From positions 1-64,000 of the forward strand of contig CAIXGS010000038.1 of NCBI GenBank assembly GCA_903919125.1: a stretch of 64,000 nucleotides of DNA, written 5' to 3'. The notes beneath the pieces were generated by a model, which saw nothing but the letters and a program-made list of their open reading frames with translations, made no database searches and was not told the origin of the DNA. This DNA comes from an uncultured Spartobacteria bacterium. GTDB taxonomy: Bacteria; Verrucomicrobiota; Verrucomicrobiia; Chthoniobacterales; Chthoniobacteraceae. A program made the translations under genes and the position numbers. Within the stretch, counting starts at the first letter, position 1. Each line of letters starts with the position of its first letter. Below are positions 26,761 to 35,949 of this stretch, one piece after another.

Positions 26761-28749
26761 TTACTTTTCCGTCCCGAGCCAGATTCCATCGAGGGTCGAA
26801 CCGCTGGGGATGGCAAGCAGACCGCTCAAGCGCATAAACCCGAGGTCGGTCGGCATATCCCCCAGACAGAGCAGCGGAGCCTGGTGCGCAAAGTATTTCT
26901 CCTGCACAAACAGCGTCGCCTCGCGTTTCCCAAGACCGGTTGGAAGCGCCTGCAACTCAGCACCGAGCACAGCCACCCGGCACCCCATCCACAACTCCTT
27001 GTCTCCCTGAAGCACAACGCCTTCAGGGCCGTTCCACCAACCGGGCGCAGCCTTGGCGACCAGATAAGCCGGCAGTCCGGGTTGACTGTCCACCAGACGT
27101 GGCCGAGCCGCATTTTTTGTGCACTCAATGAGTTTTGCACAGAGCGTTTTTAAGCGGGCCTCCCAGGGCTGCAGGAGTGCCTGTATCCGTGCCTGCCATT
27201 CGGCATCAGGCTCTCCATTCCAGTCGAGCACGATGGCGCCGTTGGCTAGGATGGCCGGACCGCGCATGTGGAGTTGAGAAACGTCCACACGCTCAAAGGA
27301 GTCCGCATCTCGGGCGGTCACGGGTACGATGGTGGCGGAACGACTCAGCGCGAGCAGCAGACGGTGGGTGGCGGCGGGCACCCAGCTTGAGGGTTCTCGC
27401 TGACTCCAGGTCCCGGGAATCGCCGCATGACGTTCGCTTGGAACAAGTCCGGCAATTCCATTCGCCCAATGGCGCGAAAAAACGCTCCCGTCGAGATCGG
27501 TTGCAATCCAGTCCAGCCGATCGGGAGCCGTGCTCGTATTCGACCAAGTACACATCTCGACCCGTGGCAAATGCCACAGAGGATGTTCACTGGGAGGCGA
27601 TGCATCTTCGGTACAAACGATGACCCGATCGTAAGGATGGTCGTCGGGAACGTTGTACAGGTGCTCGGTGTAGCGCTCGCCGGAAAGTGCCGGAAAGCTG
27701 CGACAGTGCTGAATGGCTCCGCCAATCAAAATGGGCGAGCGTGTCGTCGCTTGGACCCAGGCCTGGGCCCCTGCGGCTTCCAGGGCCTCGGCCAGCAGAA
27801 AAGGTTGAAACCCATATTCGCCATTGCCAATGACTAGGACTCGGGACTCGGCGACCCCAGCCCCGGTTTTACCCAGTTCTTTTGGGGCACTTTCAAGGGC
27901 GAGGGCCGGCGGGATCAGCGTAGCCCAATGGCCGGGCAGTACCTCCGGCGACACAGTGCCATGGCGCACCCCGCGCCGGCATTGCACCGTGGTGTCCAGA
28001 GTGGTGTGGGTGTGTGGCGGAACCGGAAAGTCACCGATGGGAGTAAATTCAAACCGCCCTTCGACGAGGCTTTCGATGTGCGCGATAGCCGGATCCAGCC
28101 CCTCGGAAGTGGCGGGATTCCAGTTCAACAACACAGCAAGAGTGGCGGAAAAGGGCCGAAGATCGCCCCTTCTCGCTTTGCGCCAATCCCGAAACTCCCG
28201 AACGAGTTCCGCCGCAGTGCGTCCCGTCGTTGCTTCGTCGTCAACAATGACCATTTGCGAGGCGGACAACAGCCAGCCTTCGGGATCGTCAATGTCTTCA
28301 GGTAAATGCACTGCATGTGCCGTGGCATGGGAGTGCGCCTCGGCGAATCCAAACGCTACTTTGCTGCCGGTACGGCGCCGTGTGCTTTCAATATAAAGCC
28401 CGCGTCCGTCGAGCGCGCCCCATTCGCGGAATACAGCTTGGCCCAGGGTTGTAGCCGTTTCCGCCATACCGATAAAAACCGTGGGTTGATCGGCCAGTCG
28501 GGCCCGCAGCTTTTGAGCGAGTCGGGAGGCGACCGAACACAAATCGGAGGGCCGCGCGGGATAATGGCGTCCAAGGACACGGCTGACGAAAAGGAAGCGG
28601 CGATGGGCGTTGTTGCGCAGCGCAAGATCGCAGATGTCGCGCAGGGGCACGTCTTCGCGGTTGAGTGCAAAGCGAAAGTGCCCGCCGGGAAGGTCGGCGG
28701 TGTACTCGGATGGACCTTTGAATTGCCAGTCGGTAGGGATCTCGGTCAT
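26761..28749 (-). CDS. PRTase-TRSP-HAD fusion of the Ter module
   Basis: The 662-residue protein has three parts. Residues 1-200 hold a phosphoribosyltransferase domain with PRPP motif MVIVDDEATTGRTAAEL (about 163-180). Residues about 280-390 form the TRSP domain that normally follows this PRTase. Residues about 405-660 form a HAD phosphatase, with motif I ATDLDGSVF and the late motif LCLGDMPTDLGFM. In many ter loci PRTase-TRSP and HAD are separate genes, so the fusion supports direct hand-over: form a phosphoribosyl product, then remove phosphate. Its ATG overlaps the ATP-grasp stop by 4 bases. Confidence 0.83.
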   Translation of the reverse strand: MTEIPTDWQFKGPSEYTADLPGGHFRFALNREDVPLRDICDLALRNNAHRRFLFVSRVLGRHYPARPSDLCSVASRLAQKLRARLADQPTVFIGMAETATTLGQAVFREWGALDGRGLYIESTRRRTGSKVAFGFAEAHSHATAHAVHLPEDIDDPEGWLLSASQMVIVDDEATTGRTAAELVREFRDWRKARRGDLRPFSATLAVLLNWNPATSEGLDPAIAHIESLVEGRFEFTPIGDFPVPPHTHTTLDTTVQCRRGVRHGTVSPEVLPGHWATLIPPALALESAPKELGKTGAGVAESRVLVIGNGEYGFQPFLLAEALEAAGAQAWVQATTRSPILIGGAIQHCRSFPALSGERYTEHLYNVPDDHPYDRVIVCTEDASPPSEHPLWHLPRVEMCTWSNTSTAPDRLDWIATDLDGSVFSRHWANGIAGLVPSERHAAIPGTWSQREPSSWVPAATHRLLLALSRSATIVPVTARDADSFERVDVSQLHMRGPAILANGAIVLDWNGEPDAEWQARIQALLQPWEARLKTLCAKLIECTKNAARPRLVDSQPGLPAYLVAKAAPGWWNGPEGVVLQGDKELWMGCRVAVLGAELQALPTGLGKREATLFVQEKYFAHQAPLLCLGDMPTDLGFMRLSGLLAIPSGSTLDGIWLGTEK

Positions 28750-29876
28750 TTGCAGACAGCAGAGGTAAAGCGATTCAGGTAGCTGGGCATAACGAACACC
28801 TCGGAGCGTTCTTGGACCCGTATCGGCAGAGCCGGCTCCGGGATCATCGGCAAAGGCTCGCCGGGCTTGTGGAGCGCAAATTGTACAGCGAGCGAGGGCA
28901 GGTTTAGGCCGGTGAGGCCGATGTAGGGCAGCCCACCAGACATACGGCCGTTAATTTCGAGTAATTGCGGACTCTCCGGCTGAATAGCCCGGGACCGGAA
29001 CTGGACATTGAGCAGGCCATCCAGTTCAAAATGAGACACGAGAAGGCGAACCATCTGTTCCACTTTCGGTGCGGGCGCGAGGGTTTGCGACTGGCCCTCC
29101 TCCACTCGTTCGGTGCGTGACGTACCGGCGATGCTAACCCGGCCATTGTACGGCTTGCGCCGGGAAACGAGGGCGAGCACCCGCCCCCGCTGGGCAAGCA
29201 CATCCACGCTGTATTCGCCTCCATTCAGATATTCCATGACCAGCAATTCCGGGAACTCCCCAGCGGACTCGAGCACTCCGCCCAATTCGGCGGAGGAAAT
29301 GCGGTGTCCCTCACTATTGAGGAGGCGGCGCAGTGGTGTCAGGGAGTCGTCGAGGACATAGAAACCGAGCCCGAACACACTAGTGGACGGCTTAAAACAT
29401 ACACGCAGTCCCTCCGCCAGAAGTGCATCGCGAGCCGCCTCAAACTGGGCCCAGGTGCGCACCCGCAGGAAGCGAGGGACGGTCACTCCGGCGGGGACTT
29501 GTTCGAGAAAGCGCCCTTTGTCTTCGAGCAGACGCATAACGACCCCCGTGCCGGCGACGATGATTTGCGTGCCCCTGCCGGCAAAGTCGACGCGGTGCTC
29601 GGCGATGACCTCGCGCATCCGGCCCGGAATAAAGACGTCGACGCTATGACGTGTGCAAAAATCAAGGCACCAGGCCAAGTACTGCTTCTCGCCCACGCCG
29701 CTGGGTTCGACCTCCACTAGGTCGCATTCCGAGAGCGGTCCGAAGTCGGGTTGAGTGTGGCTTCCAATGAGCGTTAACGAAGGTCCCCAGCCGTCGCGGA
29801 GTTGACGAAAGATCCCGTGAACACTGGAGAAACATTTATTAAACCACACGCGTGCAGCTCGCTGGGTGTTTTCCAT
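28746..29876 (-). CDS. ATP-grasp ligase of the Ter module
   Basis: ATP-grasp enzymes join a carboxylate to an amine or thiol using ATP. The 376-residue protein shows the fold: nucleotide-binding strand LRVCFKPSTSVFGLGFYVL (about residue 155), LLVMEYLNGGEYSVDVLAQ (about 213) and the metal-binding end LNVQFRSRAI...LLEINGRMSGG (about 290-320). It is the first of four co-directional biosynthetic genes and overlaps the next by ATGA. In the comparative picture of ter loci this enzyme adds an amino acid or similar group to the nucleoside-like compound; the actual substrate is not known. Confidence 0.85.
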   Translation of the reverse strand: MENTQRAARVWFNKCFSSVHGIFRQLRDGWGPSLTLIGSHTQPDFGPLSECDLVEVEPSGVGEKQYLAWCLDFCTRHSVDVFIPGRMREVIAEHRVDFAGRGTQIIVAGTGVVMRLLEDKGRFLEQVPAGVTVPRFLRVRTWAQFEAARDALLAEGLRVCFKPSTSVFGLGFYVLDDSLTPLRRLLNSEGHRISSAELGGVLESAGEFPELLVMEYLNGGEYSVDVLAQRGRVLALVSRRKPYNGRVSIAGTSRTERVEEGQSQTLAPAPKVEQMVRLLVSHFELDGLLNVQFRSRAIQPESPQLLEINGRMSGGLPYIGLTGLNLPSLAVQFALHKPGEPLPMIPEPALPIRVQERSEVFVMPSYLNRFTSAVCK

Positions 29877-30065
29877 AAGGAGCGCTGGGGTAGTTTAACG
29901 GTGGAGCGCACTGTTACGCTGGGCAAAATCGTCGCTCAAAAAACAAACAGCGGATTTAAATCAGAGGCAGGCTGGGGTTCCCCCAGCATCTCACATAGAG
30001 CGGTGGGGGGGCTGAAGGAATCCCGGGCCAGTGCAGGAGGATGATGATCTGCGGGATGCGACATC

Positions 30066-30521
30066 CTACAAATCGAACTCTGTGGGAGCCAAGCCTAGGG
30101 CGCGGCAAGCATCTTTCACGACGGCCTTTTCGGCAGCGTCAAAATTACCATCCGAGCCACCGATAACGATCCCGATCTGGACAACGGCACGGGCCTGGTC
30201 GGGTTTGTTTTTGAGTTTGGCGATGGCCTGAATGGCTTCGATCCGGCCGAAATCGAAATCGGCGGTGAGTTTGTTGCAGAAGAAATCGAACTTCTCCTTC
30301 AACTCCGAGGCTGGAAACACTTTGAGCGACTCGTTGTTCATGATCAGCGTCGCGATTTTGGTTTTCTCCGACCCGCTGATATTGCCATCGGCGGCGGCGA
30401 TCAACGCGCACATAGCCATACTGCTGTTGGCGAATTCGGCGTTCTTGAACTGGGCGATACTTGTTTGCAGGCTGGCGTTGAGGGAGGCGGCCTTCTCTTT
30501 GAGATTATTCCAGAAACTCAT
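30066..30521 (-). CDS. terB: TerB tellurite resistance protein
   Basis: TerB is a small helical metal-binding protein that links TerD-type proteins to membrane-bound TerC. The start is ATG 30521 (SFWNNLKEKAASLNASLQ), giving 151 residues, the standard TerB length; an upstream ATG at 30701 would add 60 residues of poor sequence. The two metal-site repeats are visible: IAAADGNISGSEK (about residues 42-54) and IGGSDGNFDAAEK (about 122-134), each with Asp-Gly-Asn and a following Glu. It lies 189 bases upstream of the ATP-grasp gene, probably in the same transcription direction unit. Confidence 0.92.
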   Translation of the reverse strand: MSFWNNLKEKAASLNASLQTSIAQFKNAEFANSSMAMCALIAAADGNISGSEKTKIATLIMNNESLKVFPASELKEKFDFFCNKLTADFDFGRIEAIQAIAKLKNKPDQARAVVQIGIVIGGSDGNFDAAEKAVVKDACRALGLAPTEFDL

Positions 30522-32074
30522 AACATTATCAGCGTGGGCAGGTTGGGCGACGTAGTGATGTAGCGGGCCGAAACCCCGAACTCCCTCAGGGCGATCGGGA
30601 ACGAACGTCATCGTGAACACTGTGGCTGCGGAATGAATACCAGACAAGCTTCGTTTGACCCAAATAAAGGGATAAGCATTTTGCTGATCCAGAATTCCCA
30701 TGTGTGGTGTCTACATAAAAATCAGTGATTATACGCGCCGTTCCGCTTTGATTTCTGCTGACAACCGAGTTATCCCGCTCACTCGATAGTTCCTCTCGCG
30801 GCAGGACGCTCAGCAGCTCAGTTTCATACCAATTTTGACAATTGATAATTCTCGCTCGAGGCCGCAGCTTTACAATCTGTTCTTTCCATCTTACTAAAGC
30901 TCCTGTGTTTGGTTCAGTCCGTGGAAATGCTTTCGCAGCCCGGCATCGGGTCGCCCGTGTCATAAGGCGAAACACGTTTTTCTGTTCGCTCCAAAGGAGA
31001 CTTTCGGTGAGGTGCCACGCGCGGAGGACCGCACCAGAGTCCCAAATGGAGTAAAATCTTTCCGATCACGCCCGCTCATGCATAACCGCGATTACCTCCA
31101 TTTTATGCTGGCCGTGAAGATACAGCCGCGGATCCGTGTGCCAGACTTTCAGGATGACATCCTGCCATTTCTTCGACGCAAGTATTGTCGGAAACGGCGG
31201 AGTGTAGGCGGGACGTAGAGGTTTTCAGCAGGGAATCCTATCTTGACGATATGGCGCGCCCAGTACTTCATTTGAATGCCAGTCGTAGTGCCGAACCATT
31301 TGAGCACCTTTGTCAGGGAAGTGCCGAGTGATGGTCGAAAAAAATCCGCAGGTGTGAATATTTCAAAGTTGCGATGAATTTGGAATTGAGTCGGGAGCGG
31401 TAAATGATCGCGTCCCATAGAGCCTGAATTTTCGTTTTCTCACCTTGAAAGGGACTGCTAATAAACTACTGGGCGAGCTGGTTAGGACGGGATTTGTTTT
31501 CAGGCTTTACGGATCCGCAACGGTGTCCTTTGACCCTGTGGTGTTACCTCGAGTAGATTTGACAATCATTCTGGCACCCAAAAGCGGTCGCATGAATATC
31601 AAAGCGCCTTGTTTTGAGACTTTGAGCTGAGCTGAAATCCCAGATGGCGTCAGGCTTCCCTGTTCCCGCAGCAGCCCCATGATCTGCTCCTGTTTCGGGT
31701 CAGAACTATGTCTCGGTACGGACGGTATAAAATCAATGCACGCGGGTGCGCACACATTCCAATGTTTGCTTCATTCCCTCTGCCTAAAACTCAAGTCAGC
31801 GGGAGAAGTGTTCGCCAGCCAGTGGCACGTTCCGATCTGCTAACGGGTGAATGTCCTTATTTTGACAACACAGATTGCAGAGGTCAGGATCTAGGGAATA
31901 ACCATGGCCCGTGTATTCCAACATTCTATCTGCTCAAAAATCAACGGCTACACATTTTCCGAGTGAGTGGTAGATGATTTTCCACGCGAACGGCAATCTT
32001 TCGATAAGCGCCAAGCTGTCCTTGATACATGATTTCTGCGGTGATTCGCCCGTGACCCTCAAATAAATATCCAG
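30522..32074. other. 1.5-kb stretch with no intact gene
   Basis: Only short frames occur. One piece (31507-31755, - strand) looks like a winged-helix remnant and is listed separately. A 89-codon - strand frame (31149-31418) has a basic C terminus but no features I recognise. The stretch should also carry the terB promoter on the - strand (right of 30521). It reads like decayed DNA between the terB/biosynthesis block and the TerY-P block. Confidence 0.4.
31507..31755 (-). pseudogene. Winged-helix domain fragment
   Basis: The 82-codon - strand frame contains KQEQIMGLLREQGSLTPSG and ISAQLKVSKQGALIFMRPLL, the helix-turn-helix pattern of a winged-helix domain such as those at the C terminus of several regulators. 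The parent gene cannot be named. There is no proper beginning, and the last residues look random, so I treat it as a remnant. Confidence 0.3.
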
Positions 32075-32557
32075 CTATTTTATTTTAGCGTGGTTTTTTG
32101 ACCTTCTTTTTAAGATCATGCAAAATATTATCCGAGGGAAATTCATGACGTAAGTATTGTAGTTGGTTATTATCGAATTATAATCAAAGACAGCAGTCTG
32201 AAGTTCATCGTAAAGATTCGAGAAGTTTTTACTGGCGTTTTGGAAAAGACCATCTGCGCGAAGTTGAGGATATCGGGAGGCAAGAATCTGGATATTCGTT
32301 TGGCCGCTGGCGACAGTCCCCATTATCTCACTCTCATGAATCGAATACTTACCAAGAAGCTTGTAAATCTCCGAGTAAACATTATTTAGTTTAATTCTTA
32401 AGGACTCGACATTGGTGATAAGTTCGCTTAGCTTAACCTCCATGCCTTTGCAATTGTTGTAAACGTTGATAAGAATGACTATGAACCATAGCAAGATGAT
32501 GACCGTAATCGCTGCGTAGATAAACGAAGTGTCAAGTGAGCGCAGGCTGGGATCCAT
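32075..32557 (-). CDS. lemA: LemA-family membrane protein
   Basis: The 160-residue protein has one N-terminal membrane helix (FIYAAITVIILLWFIVILINVYNN) followed by a long helical domain with the LemA features: LSELITNVESLRIKLNNVY, ASRYPQLRAD, and FDYNSIITNYNTYVMNFP near residue 130. LemA proteins are membrane-anchored helical bundles of unclear function that occur with stress and envelope genes. It lies 54 bases after the cysteine-cluster membrane protein and is AT-rich compared with its neighbours, which suggests separate acquisition. A role in the Ter membrane complex is possible but unproven. Confidence 0.8.
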   Translation of the reverse strand: MDPSLRSLDTSFIYAAITVIILLWFIVILINVYNNCKGMEVKLSELITNVESLRIKLNNVYSEIYKLLGKYSIHESEIMGTVASGQTNIQILASRYPQLRADGLFQNASKNFSNLYDELQTAVFDYNSIITNYNTYVMNFPRIIFCMILKRRSKNHAKIK

Positions 32558-32611
32558 GTTTATTGAATGATGGTGTTACAGGATTTAATAAACGGGTGCA
32601 AATCGGAGAAT

Positions 32612-33295
32612 CTAGCATCGTTCTCTGGTTTCACTCGTGGATGTCCATGTTTCATCGCAGAATCCGCACGTGTTCTGATAAGTGATCAGGTATTTATTGT
32701 AATAAACAATGCTCCCTTCACCGTTCTGACTGCTTTTCTCCGATGTTGTGCCTAAAAATCCTTTACCGACCTGTCTTGTATCGACTGATCCTCTGGTTGT
32801 ACAGTGTGGGCATCTCTCGCCAAACCAAGAAGACTTTGACACGCCTGAATGTGTAGCAGTCAAAAAGATAAAACCGATTAGGCCTGGTATTCCAATTGTC
32901 ACTAAAGCATCGGAAGGGAAGATTTTCATGCAGATAAACCAAGACAGAAGTCCAGTAATAATCGCTGTAATTAAGGCAATCGACCAGCGTACTGCAACCT
33001 CCGTTGTTAAAACCCAGAATAATATAAAGTAAGCTACAATTGCTGCAATACCTTTGTATACTGAAAGCATTCCGAATGGAACAGCTAGAATAGTTGAAGG
33101 AATTAGAACTGCTAGGGTTCGAGCATAGCCTAGAAAATGAAGATTGTCGTAAAGACGCCACTTCATGTTGATTCCGAAGTAAACCGCTAAGACGGCGAGT
33201 AAAATTAAAATCTCTAAGCCAATTAGTTTCGGCAAATCAGCAGAAAACGCTTCAGTATATACTGAGAATAGTAATCTTAAATTAAGGATAAGCAT
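32612..33295 (-). CDS. Membrane protein with C-terminal cysteine cluster
   Basis: The 227-residue protein has about five hydrophobic segments (for example LIGLEILILLAVLAVYFGI, LAVLIPSTILAVPFGML and ALITAIITGLLSWFICM). A soluble tail follows with CPHCTTRGS (about residue 165) and CGFCDETW (about 211), two CxxC pairs that together could form a zinc ribbon, and a final Cys. I do not recognise a family. It stands between the TerY-type protein and LemA, all on the - strand. Base composition is AT-rich here, with GTG/ATG starts not preceded by a strong ribosome site. Confidence 0.65.
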   Translation of the reverse strand: MLILNLRLLFSVYTEAFSADLPKLIGLEILILLAVLAVYFGINMKWRLYDNLHFLGYARTLAVLIPSTILAVPFGMLSVYKGIAAIVAYFILFWVLTTEVAVRWSIALITAIITGLLSWFICMKIFPSDALVTIGIPGLIGFIFLTATHSGVSKSSWFGERCPHCTTRGSVDTRQVGKGFLGTTSEKSSQNGEGSIVYYNKYLITYQNTCGFCDETWTSTSETRERC

Positions 33296-33391
33296 CTGTT
33301 TTTTACCCCGCGACGCGGTCTCTTAAGCCTGAGCGCAGGCACATTAATTCATTAGGCCTTAAGTGGCTGGGAACGTGGTTTCCCATACTGG

Positions 33392-34426
33392 TTAACCAGC
33401 ACTCTGTTCGATTTTGAATCCACTCGTCCGATCGTTGCCGCGTGAGATTATGTTCTTGCAAGCTGGGCAGGTGATTTTGTTGGGCGGATCTGATGACGAG
33501 AGGCAGAAGAGGGCATCGCAGTTTCCACAGCCTGCTGCGGAGTCATTGGCGCAGAAAGGACAGGGAACTATGCCGAGTAGCAGGTTACTATCGACAGCGG
33601 GAAGGCGAAATGACTTGCCACTGCCCGCCGGAATTGACTCAACCGTTAGCGTATGGGCAGCATTGGCTGCGTAATAACCACTCCGTTCGTCGAACAGATA
33701 ACGCATTAGATAGGTGCCGCGTCCGTGTTGGCAATGGACCCTCAGAAAGATTTGCCTTGCGCGCCCGTCGTGCACTGGCGTTTTACTCAGGTCGACCTTC
33801 TTTACTTCGGTTGGTAAGTTCGCGAGCAAAGCATCCGGCGCGCTGTCGCCGACTCCTGTGCTGGCGCTGTGAACGGAGGCGGTGAGCCAGATAAAAAGTT
33901 TCCCGAAACTATCGGTGCTGATGCTGTCCATGCGCAGCACGATGTCTGTTATCTTGCCGAGTTGGAAAAAGTCCACGTCAGCTCCACAACCGATAGCGTA
34001 GAGGTTCGCTGGTCTTGTAAGGGAGCGCGTATCCAACAGCGAGAGCGCACTCTCCCACTCATCAGTCGCTTGCCCGTCTGTGATCAAGAAAATCAGTGGC
34101 CGGTAGTCACCCTTCTCGGTGCTGGTGGTGCGCTTGACCTCCGTACGTATGCTCTCGGCAGCCAGACGAAGGGCGGCTCCGAGTGCCGTACCTGGGCGAA
34201 CTTGCAGTGACGGGGTTTGTACTTCATCGAGTGGTTTTAGAGGCGCAAGCTGTCGGGCATCGCTGTCAAAGGTGATGAAGCTCAACCATACAGTCTCCAA
34301 TGCATGCGGATTGCGGCGCAGCTCTTTGAGCATGGCACCGACAGAGAGGCGGACACCCTCGATACCGGGACCAATCATGGACTCTGAGCAATCGAGCACC
34401 ACATAAACGGGCAGGCGGCGAGACAT
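33392..34426 (-). CDS. terY: TerY-type VWA protein with C-terminal zinc ribbon
   Basis: VWA domains of the TerY type bind metal through a MIDAS motif and act with a kinase and PP2C phosphatase as the TerY-P triad. The 344-residue protein has MIDAS DCSESM (residues about 12-17), GTALGAALRLAAESI, and LIFLITDGQATDEWESAL. The C-terminal 65 residues add a cysteine-rich module (CPFC, CGNC, CPAC) typical of the long TerY variant. It lies 20 bases after the kinase gene, in the same operon as the two shorter VWA genes. Confidence 0.88.
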   Translation of the reverse strand: MSRRLPVYVVLDCSESMIGPGIEGVRLSVGAMLKELRRNPHALETVWLSFITFDSDARQLAPLKPLDEVQTPSLQVRPGTALGAALRLAAESIRTEVKRTTSTEKGDYRPLIFLITDGQATDEWESALSLLDTRSLTRPANLYAIGCGADVDFFQLGKITDIVLRMDSISTDSFGKLFIWLTASVHSASTGVGDSAPDALLANLPTEVKKVDLSKTPVHDGRARQIFLRVHCQHGRGTYLMRYLFDERSGYYAANAAHTLTVESIPAGSGKSFRLPAVDSNLLLGIVPCPFCANDSAAGCGNCDALFCLSSSDPPNKITCPACKNIISRGNDRTSGFKIEQSAG

Positions 34427-34446
34427 GGCTTTGGCTGGTTAAAGAG

Positions 34447-35949
34447 TTAGGCGTTGATCAATTGCACCCGGGCGAGGCGTCCGCTGTCGGTGCCGTTGAA
34501 CAGCAGCTGCTGGCCATCGGTGAGTTCGATGGCTGAGTTAATGGGGACGTGTACAGCGGGCTGCTTGGTGCAGTCCTTCATGCTGGTAAGACGTTGATTA
34601 GTGAACATCCACTTGCCCTTGAAGAAGGTAAAGTAGCCGACTGGTTTCTTTTGCTCCAAGGTCAGTCTTTCGTTGTTGCCCACGAGTCGATCCGTGTGCC
34701 ACTCAAAAAGGTATTGGTTCGTGTAAACCATGAGCCGGTGGTCATCAGGCTTGAAGCTGCTGCCGCGCTTTGAGTAAAGATCAAGCATAGGCAATTGGCC
34801 ATTGAAACCCGTATTGCAGAAGGGGCAGATAGGCTTTGCAGTATTGGCGAAAACATACCACTTGTGAGTGCATGTGGGGTTGGTGCAGGGTTGTAGTAGG
34901 TCCACGGTGCGGATCAGTGCGTTCTCCCATTCATCAGCGGAAGGCCGCAGGTCAGGCCGATGCAAACCTGCGATAAAGGCGCGGTCAAAGAGCTTCTGCA
35001 AATGTGGACCAGTGATGCTGTAGGGCAGTCGGGTTACGTCTGCGAAAGGAAGCTCACTCTTCTTCACCTCCTTTAGGTTAGGACGATTTCGGGAGTCTCC
35101 AAAGTGCTCCACGAACAATGCTTTGCTGCCCATTTCCAAGTTCATGCGCTCCTCTTCAGTCTGGGCGGGATGCACGAGGCCGCCTTTGAGCGGATGCCGA
35201 TAAAGCAGATACATGTAAATGAGCACGGCTAGCGCGTGGCGGTCCGTCTCGATGCGAGGCAGCGCTCGGCCTTTGTCGGACAAGGCTAGGTGCATGGTGC
35301 TGATAACCTCCGGCGCGATGAAGTCGGGTGTGCCTACCACATCGGGAGGGTATTTGTTGGGAACAACAAGGCTATCGATGTCGATGACCGCAGCATTGCC
35401 AGACAGTGGATCAATCAGCACGTTCTTGTAGGACAAGTCAGAGTGCGCCAACCCAGCGGCATGCAGTCGGCGCACAGCGCGTGAGATGCGTAGACAGACC
35501 TTGAAATAGTCAATCCAAGTGCCGCGCTCCTCGGGGGCAAGATACTTCTGTTGGTTAGTGCCGGTGGAAAACCACTTCCCCTCCTTCTCGTTGCCCTTAA
35601 TACCAAGCATGTCGCCATTAGCAGACCCATACTTGAAGAAAAAGTGCGACGGATAAACGGGCGCCTTGATACCCAGCAAACCATTATATTCAACGATATG
35701 CGTGGGCCAGCAATAAAGGTTCTGCCAGTAATCGCCGCCTTGCTGGTTGAAGATACTCTCGCGATAACGTCCCACGATGTTTTGAAGCCGATCCTTGGCA
35801 TTCGCATCCTGCACCTTGCGGTAGAACGCGACCACATAAGAGCGGTCGGGTGAGAAATACACATCCTTCATCCCTCCCTGCATCGGTGGTCCATCAACAA
35901 ACGCTACAGGTGAGCCGTCCGCAGCCTTCAGGTTAATTATGCCGCTCAT
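34447..35949 (-). CDS. Ser/Thr-type protein kinase of the TerY-P triad with zinc ribbon
   Basis: The 500-residue protein is a protein kinase of the kind found beside TerY. N-lobe features are GGMKDVYFSP and VVAFYRK; the catalytic loop HSDLSYKNVL lies at about residues 169-178, and the metal-binding DID follows in place of DFG. PDFIAPEV and a C-lobe come next. After the kinase comes a cysteine motif (CTNPTCTHKW and CPFCNTGF, about residues 358-382), then a beta-rich tail of about 110 residues. It shares 4 bases with the pseudokinase-PP2C gene upstream. Likely job: phosphorylate Ter components in response to a metal or stress signal sensed by the VWA proteins. Confidence 0.85.
   Translation of the reverse strand: MSGIINLKAADGSPVAFVDGPPMQGGMKDVYFSPDRSYVVAFYRKVQDANAKDRLQNIVGRYRESIFNQQGGDYWQNLYCWPTHIVEYNGLLGIKAPVYPSHFFFKYGSANGDMLGIKGNEKEGKWFSTGTNQQKYLAPEERGTWIDYFKVCLRISRAVRRLHAAGLAHSDLSYKNVLIDPLSGNAAVIDIDSLVVPNKYPPDVVGTPDFIAPEVISTMHLALSDKGRALPRIETDRHALAVLIYMYLLYRHPLKGGLVHPAQTEEERMNLEMGSKALFVEHFGDSRNRPNLKEVKKSELPFADVTRLPYSITGPHLQKLFDRAFIAGLHRPDLRPSADEWENALIRTVDLLQPCTNPTCTHKWYVFANTAKPICPFCNTGFNGQLPMLDLYSKRGSSFKPDDHRLMVYTNQYLFEWHTDRLVGNNERLTLEQKKPVGYFTFFKGKWMFTNQRLTSMKDCTKQPAVHVPINSAIELTDGQQLLFNGTDSGRLARVQLINA

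Noticed and set aside
30586-30975. Frame of 129 codons upstream of terB
   Set aside because: Overlaps the non-conserved upstream extension of terB and has no family features or convincing start.
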